This document shows, piece after piece, positions 24,331 to 33,346 of a stretch of DNA of 64,000 nt. The stretch spans positions 1,203,263 through 1,267,262 of the forward strand of contig NZ_KQ236743.1 of NCBI RefSeq assembly GCF_001185345.1, written 5' to 3'. Source of the DNA: Dorea sp. D27. Lineage in GTDB: Bacteria > Bacillota > Clostridia > Lachnospirales > Lachnospiraceae. Position 1 is the stretch's first letter. Each line of letters opens with the position of its first letter. A program made the translations under genes and the position numbers. Below the pieces are notes generated by a model. The model searched no databases. It was not told the origin of the DNA and was given only the letters and a program-made list of their open reading frames with translations.

Positions 24331-25233
24331 CTATTTGTCCCTGTGGATCAGCTGCATGAGCAGCTGCTCCAGATAGGCATTCTCACCCGGAAGCTGGTGC
24401 AGCAGCCCTACCGCCTTCTGTGACAGCTCTTCCACGATCTTAGCCGCCTCCTCTATTCCAAGCAGCGTGACATACGTCGTCTTTTCATTCTTTTCATCAC
24501 TGTGCACCGGTTTGCCGAGCACCTCGGACGAGCTCACCACATCCAGGATATCATCCTGTATCTGAAACGCGATTCCGACATTTCTTGCTATCTGTTCTAC
24601 CGCCTTTACTTCCTCCTCTGATGCTCCTCCCAATATAGCACCGATCATCATGGCACTTTCGATAAGAGCAGCAGTCTTAAGCTCATAAATCGTATCAAGC
24701 ACTTCTTTAGCTATCTTGTGCCCCGTCTCTTTGACATCGATTACCTGGCCGCCTATCATTCCGTAGATGCCGGCCTTCTCCCCGAGCACGCCAAGCGCTC
24801 TTCCTATGAGCAGGCTGTCCTCCGGCTCCGTGACGAAAGCCTTGAACGCTGTCTCAAATGCATAATTCAGCAGAGCATCCCCTGCCAGGATGCCCATATC
24901 TTCCCCGTAGACTATATGGGTCGTCCTGCGTCCTCTCCGATACTCGTCATTGTCCATGGCCGGCAGATCGTCATGTACGAGAGAATACGTGTGAATCATC
25001 TCAATCGATGCCATGAACGGCTCCAGCGCCTTCGACTTGCCGTCAAACAGGTCATACGTCTCTTTCATGAGCATAGGACGAAGCCGTTTCCCGCCCGCAA
25101 GCAGGCTGTAAGACATCGCCTCCATGATAATGCTCTGGTACCCTTTCTGCTTCGGAAGGAAGTTCTGAAGCATCGTCTCTATCTCCTGCACCTTGCGTGC
25201 ACTCTTCCTAGTAAAATCATTTTTAGAAGTCAT
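24331..25233 (-). CDS. ispA: Polyprenyl (farnesyl/geranyl) diphosphate synthase
   Basis: A 300-residue all-helical trans-prenyltransferase building C10-C20 diphosphates. The first aspartate-rich motif is DDLPAMD (88-94), with GGKRLRP at 47-53, and the second is DDILD in FQIQDDILDVV. The aromatic residues before the first motif (YSLVH) fit a short-chain FPP synthase. ATG at 25233 follows AGAGGGAG and overlaps the xseB coding end by 11 bases; the frame to 25275 runs back into xseB. With dxs it forms the isoprenoid part of this conserved cluster. Confidence 0.95.
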   Translation of the reverse strand: MTSKNDFTRKSARKVQEIETMLQNFLPKQKGYQSIIMEAMSYSLLAGGKRLRPMLMKETYDLFDGKSKALEPFMASIEMIHTYSLVHDDLPAMDNDEYRRGRRTTHIVYGEDMGILAGDALLNYAFETAFKAFVTEPEDSLLIGRALGVLGEKAGIYGMIGGQVIDVKETGHKIAKEVLDTIYELKTAALIESAMMIGAILGGASEEEVKAVEQIARNVGIAFQIQDDILDVVSSSEVLGKPVHSDEKNEKTTYVTLLGIEEAAKIVEELSQKAVGLLHQLPGENAYLEQLLMQLIHRDK

Positions 25234-25447
25234 GCGTCTCTCCCTCTTCGTCCAGGACGAGCATCTGTTTCTCAATCTTATCCACTTTATCGCTGCATCT
25301 TTTCAGCATGTCCATGCCGCTGTGATACAGTCGGAAGGAATCCTCAAGCGATACGTCTTCTGCTTCCAGCCCTTTTATCACTTCCTCCAGCTCCCCGAAG
25401 ATTTCATTCAACGTCTGGTCCTTCCTCTCCTTCTCTGCTTTAGCCAT
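25223..25447 (-). CDS. xseB: Exodeoxyribonuclease VII small subunit
   Basis: A 74-residue helical protein. The motif LNEIFGELEEVIKGLEAED and the following SLEDSFRLYHSGMDMLK are the XseB signature. Several copies bind one XseA to form the single-strand DNA exonuclease. Its start overlaps the end of xseA by eight bases (GGAGGAAC before ATG), matching obligate co-expression. The acidic tail is ordinary for the family. Confidence 0.95.
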   Translation of the reverse strand: MAKAEKERKDQTLNEIFGELEEVIKGLEAEDVSLEDSFRLYHSGMDMLKRCSDKVDKIEKQMLVLDEEGETHDF

Positions 25448-26648
25448 GTTCCTCCTCCTTCACCTCGTCCACGACCGCTCGTATGATACCGTCTGTCACA
25501 TAGATGGACAGCCTGTCGTCCTTTTTCACGTCCCGGATAGTCTTAACCGCTCTGCCGGCCGTACTCTGCACATAAGAATAGCCCTGGTTCAGCTTGCCGA
25601 CCGGCGACAGCCCTTTCATCGTCTCCACATTTACGGCAAGCCGGTGTCTGGCTTCCATAAGCTTACTCTGCATGAAGGCGCGAAGCCTGTCCTCCATATC
25701 GGACAGCCACTGCTGCTGCTCTCTGAGCTTATGCTCCGGGTGCAGATACTTGAGCTTCGTCTGGTATTCCCTCGTCCGCAGCCTTTCCATCTGGATTTTC
25801 TGCCTCATAAGCCGGGACAGCCGCACCTTGGCTTCTGCAAGTTCACCGCTCAGCTTCCTGTAATCATATACCGCCAGCTCCGCCGCGGCCGACGGAGTAG
25901 GCGCTCTAAGGTCCGCCACATAATCGGCTATCGTCGTATCCGTCTCATGCCCTACCGCAGATATGACCGGTACAGGACAGTCGAAGATCGCCCGCGCCAC
26001 TTCTTCTTCGTTGAATGCCCATAAGTCTTCAATCGAGCCGCCGCCCCGGCCGACAATCATCACATCCACTCCGGCCTGCTGGAGCATCCGGATGCCGCGT
26101 ACGATGCTCTCTTTCGCACCCTCTCCCTGTACCTGTGCAGGGTACAGGATAAGCTGTACATATGGATTGCGCCGCCTGGCGATGTTCATGATATCCCTCA
26201 CCGCGGCACCGGTCGGTGCGGTGACAACCCCGATTCTCTGTGCATAGTCCGGAATCGGCTTCTTATATTCCGAAGCAAACATACCCATCTCTTCCAGCTC
26301 ATGCTTCAGCATCTGGAACTTCTCATACAGGACACCCTCTCCGTCGAGACGAATCTCTTTTGCATAGAGCTGATAGGAACCGCTTCTCTCGTACACGTTC
26401 ACTGCCCCCATAACAATCACCTGCTGACCTTCGCTCATACGAAAAGAGAGTCCGCCTCGCTGCCCTGCAAACATGACACAGGCAATCGTTCCAGACTCAT
26501 CCTTTAACGAAAAATATATATGTCCCGAAGTGTGATATTTACAATTAGAGACTTCACCCTTCACATAAATGCGGCCGAGCATGTAGTCCTGGGTAAACAT
26601 ATTTTTAATGTATGCGTTCACTTGCTTTACTGTATATACATTCTGCAT
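25440..26648 (-). CDS. xseA: Exodeoxyribonuclease VII large subunit
   Basis: A 402-residue catalytic subunit that degrades single-stranded DNA to oligonucleotides. An N-terminal OB fold (about 1-100: VKGEVSNCKYHTSGHIYFSL) precedes the nuclease domain, with GVVTAPTGAAVRDI, GRGGGSIEDLWAFN and SAVGHETDTTIADYVADLR. The last is the most conserved catalytic block. A helical C-terminal region that binds XseB follows. It is 17 bases from nusB. Confidence 0.97.
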   Translation of the reverse strand: MQNVYTVKQVNAYIKNMFTQDYMLGRIYVKGEVSNCKYHTSGHIYFSLKDESGTIACVMFAGQRGGLSFRMSEGQQVIVMGAVNVYERSGSYQLYAKEIRLDGEGVLYEKFQMLKHELEEMGMFASEYKKPIPDYAQRIGVVTAPTGAAVRDIMNIARRRNPYVQLILYPAQVQGEGAKESIVRGIRMLQQAGVDVMIVGRGGGSIEDLWAFNEEEVARAIFDCPVPVISAVGHETDTTIADYVADLRAPTPSAAAELAVYDYRKLSGELAEAKVRLSRLMRQKIQMERLRTREYQTKLKYLHPEHKLREQQQWLSDMEDRLRAFMQSKLMEARHRLAVNVETMKGLSPVGKLNQGYSYVQSTAGRAVKTIRDVKKDDRLSIYVTDGIIRAVVDEVKEEEHG

Positions 26649-26665
26649 CGTCCACTTACTCCCGG

Positions 26666-27064
26666 TTAATCAGCCAGCTTGGCAAGCACGCCATTGACAA
26701 ACGCGGGCCCCTCTTCGCCGCTGTATTTCTTCGCAAGCTCTACCGCCTCATCGATGGCGACTCCGGTCGGTACATCCTCATCCCATTTCATCTCATATAC
26801 GGCGAGCCGCAGGATGGTGAGGTCAACCTTGTTCATCCTGCCTGTCTTCCAGCCCGTGGCATGCGCATTGATAAGGCTGTCGATCTCTTCTGTCCTTGCC
26901 GCAATTTTTCGGGATTTGCCACTGATGTATTCTAAGTCTTCTTCTCCGGCACTCTCAAGCTGTCTTGTATAGAGTGCAAGCTGTTCCGGCATCTCCTCTT
27001 CTTTGCAGAAATCCATGCAGAACACTATCTTGAAGATATGTTCTCTCAACTGTGTTCTTTTCAC
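26666..27064 (-). CDS. nusB: Transcription antitermination factor NusB
   Basis: A 132-residue all-helical protein that binds boxA RNA with S10 in rRNA antitermination. LREHIFKIVF near the start and VAIDEAVELAKKYSGEEGPAFVNGVL near the end are conserved family segments. The start codon is GTG at 27064, five bases after GGAAG and immediately next to the stop of the Asp23 gene, so the two genes are likely coupled. Confidence 0.95.
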   Translation of the reverse strand: MKRTQLREHIFKIVFCMDFCKEEEMPEQLALYTRQLESAGEEDLEYISGKSRKIAARTEEIDSLINAHATGWKTGRMNKVDLTILRLAVYEMKWDEDVPTGVAIDEAVELAKKYSGEEGPAFVNGVLAKLAD

Positions 27065-27448
27065 TTATGCTTCCTCCGGCATCTGCACTCCGGCCACGCG
27101 GATATTGACATCGGCCACGTCAAGCCCTGTCATGTTTTCGATTGCAGTCTTTACCTTGTCCTGTACCTTGCCTGTAACGTCTTTGATGCTGTATCCGTAC
27201 TTCAGGTTCAGAGCGAGGCTTACCGTCACGATTCCCTCCAGCACATCCACCTTCACGCCTTTGGAAAGAGACTTCATGCCAAGCTTCCCTATCAGCTCTC
27301 TCGTGGCATTGCCCGCCATGGACGCCACGCCTTCCACCTCCATGGCAGCGAGGCCTGCGATGATTGCCACTACTTCATCGGCAATCTTCACTTCGCCCAG
27401 ATTCTCATCTGCTCTTATCGTATATGCATCTCTCTCTTCTTTTCCCAT
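27065..27448 (-). CDS. Asp23/Gls24-family protein
   Basis: A 127-residue cytoplasmic protein of the Asp23/Gls24 family, often called an alkaline-shock or envelope-stress protein. KIADEVVAIIAGLAAMEVEGVASMAG and the later GVKVDVLEGIVTVSLALNLKYG define the domain. In staphylococci Asp23 forms filaments under the membrane through the anchor AmaP; no AmaP gene is seen here. In Clostridia a family member commonly precedes nusB, as here. AGGAGG stands ten bases before the ATG. Confidence 0.9.
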   Translation of the reverse strand: MGKEERDAYTIRADENLGEVKIADEVVAIIAGLAAMEVEGVASMAGNATRELIGKLGMKSLSKGVKVDVLEGIVTVSLALNLKYGYSIKDVTGKVQDKVKTAIENMTGLDVADVNIRVAGVQMPEEA

Positions 27449-27486
27449 AATCCATAAACCTCCTGTCTGGTTTTCCGCTTCTTTTT

Positions 27487-27514
27487 ATTATAACAAATTT
27501 GCACTTATTTGCAA
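27487..27514 (-). promoter_or_regulatory. Promoter of the Asp23-nusB-xse cluster
   Basis: TTGCAA (complement of 27509-27514) and a consensus TATAAT (complement of 27487-27492) separated by 16 bases, about 40 bases before the Asp23 start. Confidence 0.7.
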
Positions 27515-27548
27515 ACTATATTGATCATTTACAGCTGAACAAGCATGC

Positions 27549-29150
27549 TTAGCGGCCAAATTCGGACAGAATCAGCCCTTCGTTGCGCTCCTGCGTCATG
27601 CGTATGCTCCATTCGTTGACGAACAAAAGCAGCGGCCGGTCTCTTAAGTCCTTGACCTTCTTCATGTCTGATGTCCCCGTCAGCTTCGCCATATCTACAT
27701 CCTCATTTTCAATCCAGCGGATATATTCGTATGGAAGGCTGTCCATGCGGATTTCTACATTGTATTCGTTCTCAAGCCTGTACTTGAGCACATCAAACTG
27801 CAGCACTCCGACGACCCCTACGATAATCTCTTCCATACCCGTATTATATTCCTGGAATATCTGGATAGCGCCTTCCTGGGCAATCTGGCTGATTCCTTTG
27901 ATAAACTGCTTACGCTTCATCGTATCCACCTGACGCACCCGTGCAAAATGTTCTGGCGCGAACGTCGGTATGCCTTCATATGCAAAACGTTCCGCGGATG
28001 CGGTCAGCGTATCTCCGATAGAGAAGATACCCGGGTCGAACACACCAATGATATCTCCGCCGTAGGCTTTATCGATTATCTTGCGTTCGCTTGCCATCAT
28101 CTGCTGCGGCTGAGAAAGACGGACCTTCCGGCCTCCCTGCATATGGTATACTTCCATGCCTGCCTCGAACTCCCCGGAGCAGATACGCATAAACGCAATC
28201 CTGTCACGGTGCGCTTTATTCATATTCGCCTGAATCTTAAAGACAAACGCCGAGAAATCTGGCTCCTCCATCGGGTCTATCCCCCCTTTGTCCGCATTCC
28301 TCGGAAGCGGTGGGGATGTCATCTTAAGAAAATGCCGAAGAAATGTCTCGACACCGAAGTTCGTAAGAGCGGAACCGAAAAACACAGGCGAGAGCTCTCC
28401 CCGGCTCACAAGCTCCTGATCAAATTCCGCACCGGCACCGTCCTGCAGCTCAATCTCCTCTTCCAGCTGCACTCTCTGGGAATCCTCTATGAGCCATGCG
28501 ATCTCCGGGTCATTGAACTTTACTTTCCGCACTTCACCATGTGTCGTCCCCTTCTTCGTGTCAGAAAACAGCTCCACTTCCTTTTCCGCACGGTCGTACA
28601 CTCCTTTGAAGTTCTTCCCGGAGCCTATCGGCCAGTTGACCGGGCAGGTGGCGATTCCAAGCTCTTGTTCGATATCATCCAGAAGCTCAAACGTATCCAT
28701 GGCTTCCCGGTCCATCTTATTGATAAATGTAAATATCGGGATATGACGCATCGTACAGACTTTAAACAGCTTTCTCGTCTGTGCCTCCACGCCCTTTGAC
28801 GCGTCTATGACCATAACGGCTGAATCAGCAGCCATAAGCGTCCGGTAAGTGTCCTCCGAGAAATCCTGATGTCCCGGCGTATCCAGTATGTTGATGCAGT
28901 ATCCGTCGTAATTGAACTGGAGTACAGACGAGGTGACCGAGATTCCCCTCTCCTTCTCGATTTCCATCCAGTCAGAAACCGCATGTTTCGAGGTCGCTTT
29001 CCCTTTCACGCTTCCGGCTGTGTTGATTGCTCCGCCATACAAGAGAAACTTTTCCGTAAGCGTAGTCTTGCCCGCGTCCGGATGTGAGATGATTGCAAAC
29101 GTCCGTCTCTTTTTTATCTCATTTTTAATTTCATTGCTAATCTGTGGCAT
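27549..29150 (-). CDS. prfC: Peptide chain release factor 3
   Basis: A 533-residue translational GTPase that recycles RF1/RF2 from terminated ribosomes. G1 is SHPDAGKTTL, the switch region has RGISVTSSVLQFNYDG, G3 is DTPGHQDFSEDTYR and G4 is NKMDRE. The domain 2/3 region includes FKIQANMNKAHRDR, typical of RF3 rather than EF-G. ATG at 29150 has AGGAG seven bases upstream; the frame to 29210 has no ribosome site. It is a single-gene unit between the spoIIIA operon and Asp23. Confidence 0.95.
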   Translation of the reverse strand: MPQISNEIKNEIKKRRTFAIISHPDAGKTTLTEKFLLYGGAINTAGSVKGKATSKHAVSDWMEIEKERGISVTSSVLQFNYDGYCINILDTPGHQDFSEDTYRTLMAADSAVMVIDASKGVEAQTRKLFKVCTMRHIPIFTFINKMDREAMDTFELLDDIEQELGIATCPVNWPIGSGKNFKGVYDRAEKEVELFSDTKKGTTHGEVRKVKFNDPEIAWLIEDSQRVQLEEEIELQDGAGAEFDQELVSRGELSPVFFGSALTNFGVETFLRHFLKMTSPPLPRNADKGGIDPMEEPDFSAFVFKIQANMNKAHRDRIAFMRICSGEFEAGMEVYHMQGGRKVRLSQPQQMMASERKIIDKAYGGDIIGVFDPGIFSIGDTLTASAERFAYEGIPTFAPEHFARVRQVDTMKRKQFIKGISQIAQEGAIQIFQEYNTGMEEIIVGVVGVLQFDVLKYRLENEYNVEIRMDSLPYEYIRWIENEDVDMAKLTGTSDMKKVKDLRDRPLLLFVNEWSIRMTQERNEGLILSEFGR

Positions 29151-29222
29151 ATAAACACTCCTAATTTTAATCCGTTCCATATAGATATATCGTAAGTATA
29201 TCCCATTCAAACACCATTAGTC

Positions 29223-29251
29223 AGTATAACATACCCGCTTTTGATCTACAA
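29223..29251 (-). promoter_or_regulatory. prfC promoter
   Basis: TTGTAG (complement of 29246-29251) and TATACT (complement of 29223-29228) separated by 17 bases. Confidence 0.75.
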
Positions 29252-29287
29252 TTGAAATTTTCCGCTTCTTTCCTAAGATACGGACAG

Positions 29288-29317
29288 CAAAATGGCATAG
29301 CCATGACCGGCTATGCC
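29288..29317 (-). terminator. Terminator of the spoIIIA operon
   Basis: The stem GGCATAGCC / GGCTATGCC with a six-base loop is followed on the minus strand by ATTTTG. It lies 38 bases after the spoIIIAH stop. Confidence 0.75.
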
Positions 29318-29355
29318 TCATGCTGCGGCAATATGTGTTATTACCATGCCACCGG

Positions 29356-29994
29356 CTATTTGCCGTCAGAGCGTACCGGTGTTATGACTATGTTCTGGGC
29401 GTCTATTCCCGTCTTGCGGGATACTATGTCTTCAATCTGTGCCCTGTTCGCATCGCTCAATTCTTCCGCGTTGACGACGACGTCAGCACTTTCTGCCGTA
29501 AGGCTTACAACCGCCTCGTTAAATCCCTTGGATGCCAGAAGGGTCTCAGCTGCCGCTTCTTTTTCTGCCAGATCCGTCATCTGAACCATCTGGTTCACAG
29601 CATCTTTTTTCTGCTCGTCGCTCAGCTTGTCATTGTCGATAATCTCCATGAGAGATTCCTTGTTTTTGGCACGCACCTGTTCTCTTGTCACTTTTGCCTC
29701 GGCTACTACCGCACTGGCGTCACCGTTTGTGAGAACAGCCTCTCCGGGAGTGCCGTCTACGCTGCCGTCTTTCCCTTCGCTGTCACTGTCCTGGCTCTGG
29801 ATGTCTCCCGACGCGCTTGCCAGGTCCTCATCTGAGATGTCCAGAAGCTCTTTATTAGCCAGCTCTCCACTCGTCTCTGTGGTCTTATCCTTGTCATTGA
29901 ATAGTCTGCCGGAATAGTTCAGATATCCTGCAGCGGCAATCATAACAGCAAGAGCAGCAATAATCACCTGGTTTTTCCTAAATATTCGTTTCAC
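29356..29994 (-). CDS. spoIIIAH: Stage III sporulation protein AH
   Basis: A 212-residue mother-cell protein with one N-terminal membrane helix (residues 9-26) and an extracellular ring-building domain similar to the YscJ/FliF secretion-ring fold. NKESLMEIIDNDKLSDEQKKDAV and the C-terminal ISRKTGI-like VSRKTGIDAQNIVITP are family landmarks. It pairs with forespore SpoIIQ to form the channel across the engulfment space. An acidic, Ser/Gly-rich linker (about 40-90) separates helix and ring domain. It is the last gene of the operon. Confidence 0.93.
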   Translation of the reverse strand: MKRIFRKNQVIIAALAVMIAAAGYLNYSGRLFNDKDKTTETSGELANKELLDISDEDLASASGDIQSQDSDSEGKDGSVDGTPGEAVLTNGDASAVVAEAKVTREQVRAKNKESLMEIIDNDKLSDEQKKDAVNQMVQMTDLAEKEAAAETLLASKGFNEAVVSLTAESADVVVNAEELSDANRAQIEDIVSRKTGIDAQNIVITPVRSDGK

Positions 29995-30022
29995 TGTTCA
30001 CCCTCCTAATTCACCACTTCTT

Positions 30023-30628
30023 TTAATTCTTCTTCATTATCTTAATTTTATGCGTGTCTATGCCAAATAATGCTTGAACCGCCTCAGTTATATTCTGAAC
30101 GACGACCGCATTGTTCCCGCCCGATGCCAGCACTACCACCCCCTCCACCTGCGGGCTTATCTCTTTGCTTATATAAGGAGACCCGTCCTGAGAGCTGCCG
30201 CCGTCGTATACGGTCGTCTCACCGCGGGTCGAATTCTGTGTCGTCCTGCTGCCGCCCTGGCTGTCCGACTCCGTCACCGACTCCGACTCTCCCTCTACAT
30301 CCTTCTCCACCACCTTCTCAGAAGAAGTTTTGAGCGTAATCATCACCTTCACGTCACCTACCCCCGCCATCTGCGACAGCACTTCCTCCAGATGTGCCTC
30401 CATATCCCGCGCGTAGGAATCTCTCGCGGCATCCGAGCCGGACGAGGCCGTATCTGCGCTTCCCGACCGGCTGCTGCCCTTCTCCCTGCTTCCGGAGCCG
30501 GACGGGATGGCAATCACGAGCAGCAGTATGCCGGCCAGTAGTATGATGAGAATCTGGTCTTTCTTAAGCTTTCCTCCAGGAATCAGCTCCTTGAGCTTCA
30601 CCATCCATTTCTTTTTATCTTCCAACAT
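30023..30628 (-). CDS. spoIIIAG: Stage III sporulation protein AG
   Basis: A 201-residue protein with one membrane helix (about 24-42) and a ring-building domain that in B. subtilis forms a 30-subunit ring. LEEVLSQMAGVGDVKVMITL and GVVVLASGGNNAVVVQNI are the conserved parts. A Ser/Gly-rich stretch follows the helix, and a long polar insertion (about 120-160) sits inside the domain. Its start overlaps the end of spoIIIAF by 14 bases. Confidence 0.93.
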   Translation of the reverse strand: MLEDKKKWMVKLKELIPGGKLKKDQILIILLAGILLLVIAIPSGSGSREKGSSRSGSADTASSGSDAARDSYARDMEAHLEEVLSQMAGVGDVKVMITLKTSSEKVVEKDVEGESESVTESDSQGGSRTTQNSTRGETTVYDGGSSQDGSPYISKEISPQVEGVVVLASGGNNAVVVQNITEAVQALFGIDTHKIKIMKKN

Positions 30629-30974
30629 GAATCTCCTCCACTTCTACCGTTCCCTTTCCGGCGTCCTCATCTTCTTCCTCTTCCTCTCTCGTGCCAAGAT
30701 AATCGGATGCATCTACATCCTCCAGATATCTTGTGGAATCTTCTATCCGTTCTATCTCTTCTTTATAGGCTTCGTTGTTATATACGTCTGCCAGCCTCTC
30801 ATCCATTCCAAAAATTTTGAATATCGGTGTCGCAAGCATCAGTATGAGCACGAGCCCTGTAAAGAACCGTATGTACTTCTTGTAGCCCGTATTGGGAAGC
30901 ACCTGTACGGCCGCCATGACTAGCACCATATAAAATGCGATATTCTGGATCCATTCATATAAATACTGAAACAT
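30615..30974 (-). CDS. spoIIIAF: Stage III sporulation protein AF (short form)
   Basis: A 119-residue protein with two N-terminal membrane helices (about 10-28 and 37-52), including GYKKYIRFFTGLVLILML, the conserved SpoIIIAF segment. At about 120 residues it is much shorter than the roughly 200-residue B. subtilis protein: the soluble domain is replaced by an acidic tail (EEEEEDEDAG). The frame shows no break, so this is probably a genuine short form. It starts nine bases after spoIIIAE. Confidence 0.88.
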   Translation of the reverse strand: MFQYLYEWIQNIAFYMVLVMAAVQVLPNTGYKKYIRFFTGLVLILMLATPIFKIFGMDERLADVYNNEAYKEEIERIEDSTRYLEDVDASDYLGTREEEEEDEDAGKGTVEVEEIHVGR

Positions 30975-30983
30975 AATGCCTCC

Positions 30984-32210
30984 TTACACTCCGCTCGTCA
31001 CTGCCGACACGATGGCTATCGTCAGGAGGAACAAAAGCCCGACCGTAAATACGACCCGCATCAGTATCTGGCATCCGTCCCCGACGCTCTCTACACATCC
31101 CACGATCCGTTTGTCTGACACCGGCTGGATCAGAGCCGCCACAAGCTTATACATGATGACGACGATGCCGGTTTGAATCAGAGGAGCGACGCAGAGCGCG
31201 ATGCAGATGACTGCCCCTGTCATCCCGATGCCGTTCTTTACGAGGACTGCCGTCCCGAGCACGACTTCGGTCACGCCTCCTATGGCATCCCCTATCCCGG
31301 GAATCGCCTCGGCTCCCCGCGTGACGACGCTCCGTTTTACCGTGTCGATGGCAGGACTTATGAGTCCCTGTATCACATTCAGACCTATGATGCACGCGAG
31401 CAGCGTCTTGAGCGTCCATACGATGACAACCTGCAGCAGCTCCGCCAGCTTGCTCAGATAATCTTCTGACGACAGATAATTGATCACCTTGACCATGATA
31501 TATATGTGGACAGCCGGAAGCAGAAAATTCACAATCACCATTTCAACGAGATATATGAGAAACAGCACAAGGTTGAAAAATGCGATGGACGTCACGCTCC
31601 CTTTGGCAATTGCAACAGCCAGAAAGTAAAGCGGACAGAATACGCCCATAAACGAGGTCAGATTTTCGATTCCGCCCTCCACCCAGTCTATGACGATTTC
31701 AAACGAATTCAGGCAGAGCGCGATCAAAAGCAGGTACAGCATATAAAAGCTCACCTCTGATATCTGCCTGTTCTGGAATACGTTGGAAAAGTTCGTAAAC
31801 ACGGCCGCGATAATGGCAATAAGCAGGATATGTATGAGATTGGATTTATTGCTGCGCACTACATAGGTAAGCTGATCTGACACGAGCCTGTTCAGCAGGT
31901 CCGCCGACAGGGACATGTCCCCGGATATGACAGCCATAAGCGTCTCTTTAAAATCGAGCCGCTCTTCCGGAAACAGTTCGTTCAGAGAGTCATCGATTTC
32001 ATCAAAATCAAACTGGCTGATAATCTGCTTCTCGACCACTCCCGGATCTTCCTGCTCCTCACTGCCGGCCTCTCCCTCTTCCTTCTTAACCGTACCTTCC
32101 TGCCCGTCCTGGCTGTCCTGGGCCTGTACTTCTTTTATGCTGCCGGTACCGGCCAGGCCGGAGGCTGACAGCAGCAGCACAGCGATAACTATATATATGC
32201 ATTTTTTCAT
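30984..32210 (-). CDS. spoIIIAE: Stage III sporulation protein AE
   Basis: A 408-residue polytopic membrane protein of the mother-cell feeding channel. A signal-like helix (KKCIYIVIAVLLLSASGLAG) precedes an acidic linker, then about eight membrane segments. GAEAIPGIGDAIGGVTEVVLG, near residue 300, is a highly conserved SpoIIIAE loop. ATG at 32210 overlaps the spoIIIAD stop in ATGA; the apparent longer frame up to 32600 is only a shadow across spoIIIAD. Confidence 0.95.
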   Translation of the reverse strand: MKKCIYIVIAVLLLSASGLAGTGSIKEVQAQDSQDGQEGTVKKEEGEAGSEEQEDPGVVEKQIISQFDFDEIDDSLNELFPEERLDFKETLMAVISGDMSLSADLLNRLVSDQLTYVVRSNKSNLIHILLIAIIAAVFTNFSNVFQNRQISEVSFYMLYLLLIALCLNSFEIVIDWVEGGIENLTSFMGVFCPLYFLAVAIAKGSVTSIAFFNLVLFLIYLVEMVIVNFLLPAVHIYIMVKVINYLSSEDYLSKLAELLQVVIVWTLKTLLACIIGLNVIQGLISPAIDTVKRSVVTRGAEAIPGIGDAIGGVTEVVLGTAVLVKNGIGMTGAVICIALCVAPLIQTGIVVIMYKLVAALIQPVSDKRIVGCVESVGDGCQILMRVVFTVGLLFLLTIAIVSAVTSGV

Positions 32211-32593
32211 GACAGAAATTCCTTTATCGTCTCGAGCAGAGCCATCAGAACCGGCATACTCAGCACGAGCACCGCCAGCTTCCCGAATATCTCTATCTGC
32301 ACTGCAATCGTCTGGTAACCTGCATCCTTGCATATGCCGGAGGAAAACTCTGCTACATATGTGATGCCGAGCATCTTGATCAGCGTCCCGATGTAGGCAG
32401 TGTCCATATTGATATAGCTGCCGATCGTCCGCATCATATCTACGATGATGTTCAGCCTGCTGATGATGCAGAAAAAGATGAACAGGCTCAGTACCACGCT
32501 GATATAGATACCATATTCTGATTTGCCGCTTTTGAACTGTATGGCAAGCAGCGTCCCTACCACACCTATGACTCCTATCTGAACCATATTCAT
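32207..32593 (-). CDS. spoIIIAD: Stage III sporulation protein AD
   Basis: A 128-residue membrane protein with four predicted helices. FKSGKSEYGIYISVVLSLFIF and YVAEFSSGICKDAGYQTIA are typical of SpoIIIAD; the latter is the best conserved loop. With AC and AE it belongs to the export-apparatus-like part of the channel. Stop overlaps the spoIIIAE start. Confidence 0.94.
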   Translation of the reverse strand: MNMVQIGVIGVVGTLLAIQFKSGKSEYGIYISVVLSLFIFFCIISRLNIIVDMMRTIGSYINMDTAYIGTLIKMLGITYVAEFSSGICKDAGYQTIAVQIEIFGKLAVLVLSMPVLMALLETIKEFLS

Positions 32594-32615
32594 AAGGCAA
32601 CCCCTCTTTATTTAT

Positions 32616-32810
32616 TTAAAGTGAAAATAATTTCTTGATCGACTCGAACAGATCGTAGATATACGGTACGATCCAAAACAGCACGAGAAGCAGTCCTGCA
32701 AGGCTTGTCAGAAAAGCCTGCTCTTCCCTGCCGCTGTGCTTCAATACCTGGCTCAGTACCGATACCAGTATCCCGACAGCCGCAATTTTAAATATCAGAT
32801 TAACACTCAT
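32616..32810 (-). CDS. spoIIIAC: Stage III sporulation protein AC
   Basis: A 64-residue protein with two membrane helices. The sequence begins MSVNLIFKIAAVGILVSVL, and the loop LKHSGREEQAFLTSLAG is the SpoIIIAC signature. The start at 32810 has GGAGG five bases upstream. A longer frame up to 33071 overlaps spoIIIAB and is rejected. Confidence 0.94.
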   Translation of the reverse strand: MSVNLIFKIAAVGILVSVLSQVLKHSGREEQAFLTSLAGLLLVLFWIVPYIYDLFESIKKLFSL

Positions 32811-32821
32811 ACACGCCTCCT

Positions 32822-33340
32822 CTATACAAGCAGGACTGTCAGAAATATGCCGCCCATGACTCCAAGGCAGCGGCATAATCTCATCTTCGTCCTCATTCCT
32901 TCTCTTTTTTCCGACATGGAAACAGCCAGCTGTTCCTGATAAAGCTCCAGCGTCTTGACCTGCATATCCATGTCTGCCGCCCCAAGTCTTCCCCCAAGGG
33001 CCGCCAGTCTTTTTCTCTCTTCCTCCGGGAGCCCGGCTTCTGACAGATATGCTTCCGTCCCGCTCTCCCATATATCTGAGAACATTCCGCCTTCTCTGCT
33101 GTCCATGCTCCTGCTCATCTGCGCAAGCCAGCCTGCATACGGTTCCCGGACCTGTTCCTTGATATGTAGGAACGCCTCTCCGAGATAAGCTCTACTGTAT
33201 CGTATCTCGCTCTGCAGCAGATAGATGATCTGCTGCAGATACTGCATCTGCCTGTACTCATCCTGAATTCCGGAGGCTGCCCTCATCCCCATCAGCGTTG
33301 TTCCCGCAATGAGCAGCAGTCCGCCTGCTATCTTCAACAT
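32822..33340 (-). CDS. spoIIIAB: Stage III sporulation protein AB
   Basis: A 172-residue protein with helices at both ends and a soluble helical core that resembles secretion-system stalk proteins of the T2SF type. The start MLKIAGGLLLIAGTTLMG, the conserved LQSEIRYSRAYLGEAF and the end CLGVMGGIFLTVLLV fit the family. ATG at 33340 agrees with the usual MLK beginning; GTG at 33343 is nearer to the AGAGG ribosome site and may be used instead. It starts six bases after the spoIIIAA stop. Confidence 0.93.
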   Translation of the reverse strand: MLKIAGGLLLIAGTTLMGMRAASGIQDEYRQMQYLQQIIYLLQSEIRYSRAYLGEAFLHIKEQVREPYAGWLAQMSRSMDSREGGMFSDIWESGTEAYLSEAGLPEEERKRLAALGGRLGAADMDMQVKTLELYQEQLAVSMSEKREGMRTKMRLCRCLGVMGGIFLTVLLV

Positions 33341-33346
33341 CACTGG

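Noticed and set aside
32211-32600. N-terminal extension of spoIIIAE
   Set aside because: Covers spoIIIAD in another frame; the real start is ATG 32210 in the ATGA overlap.
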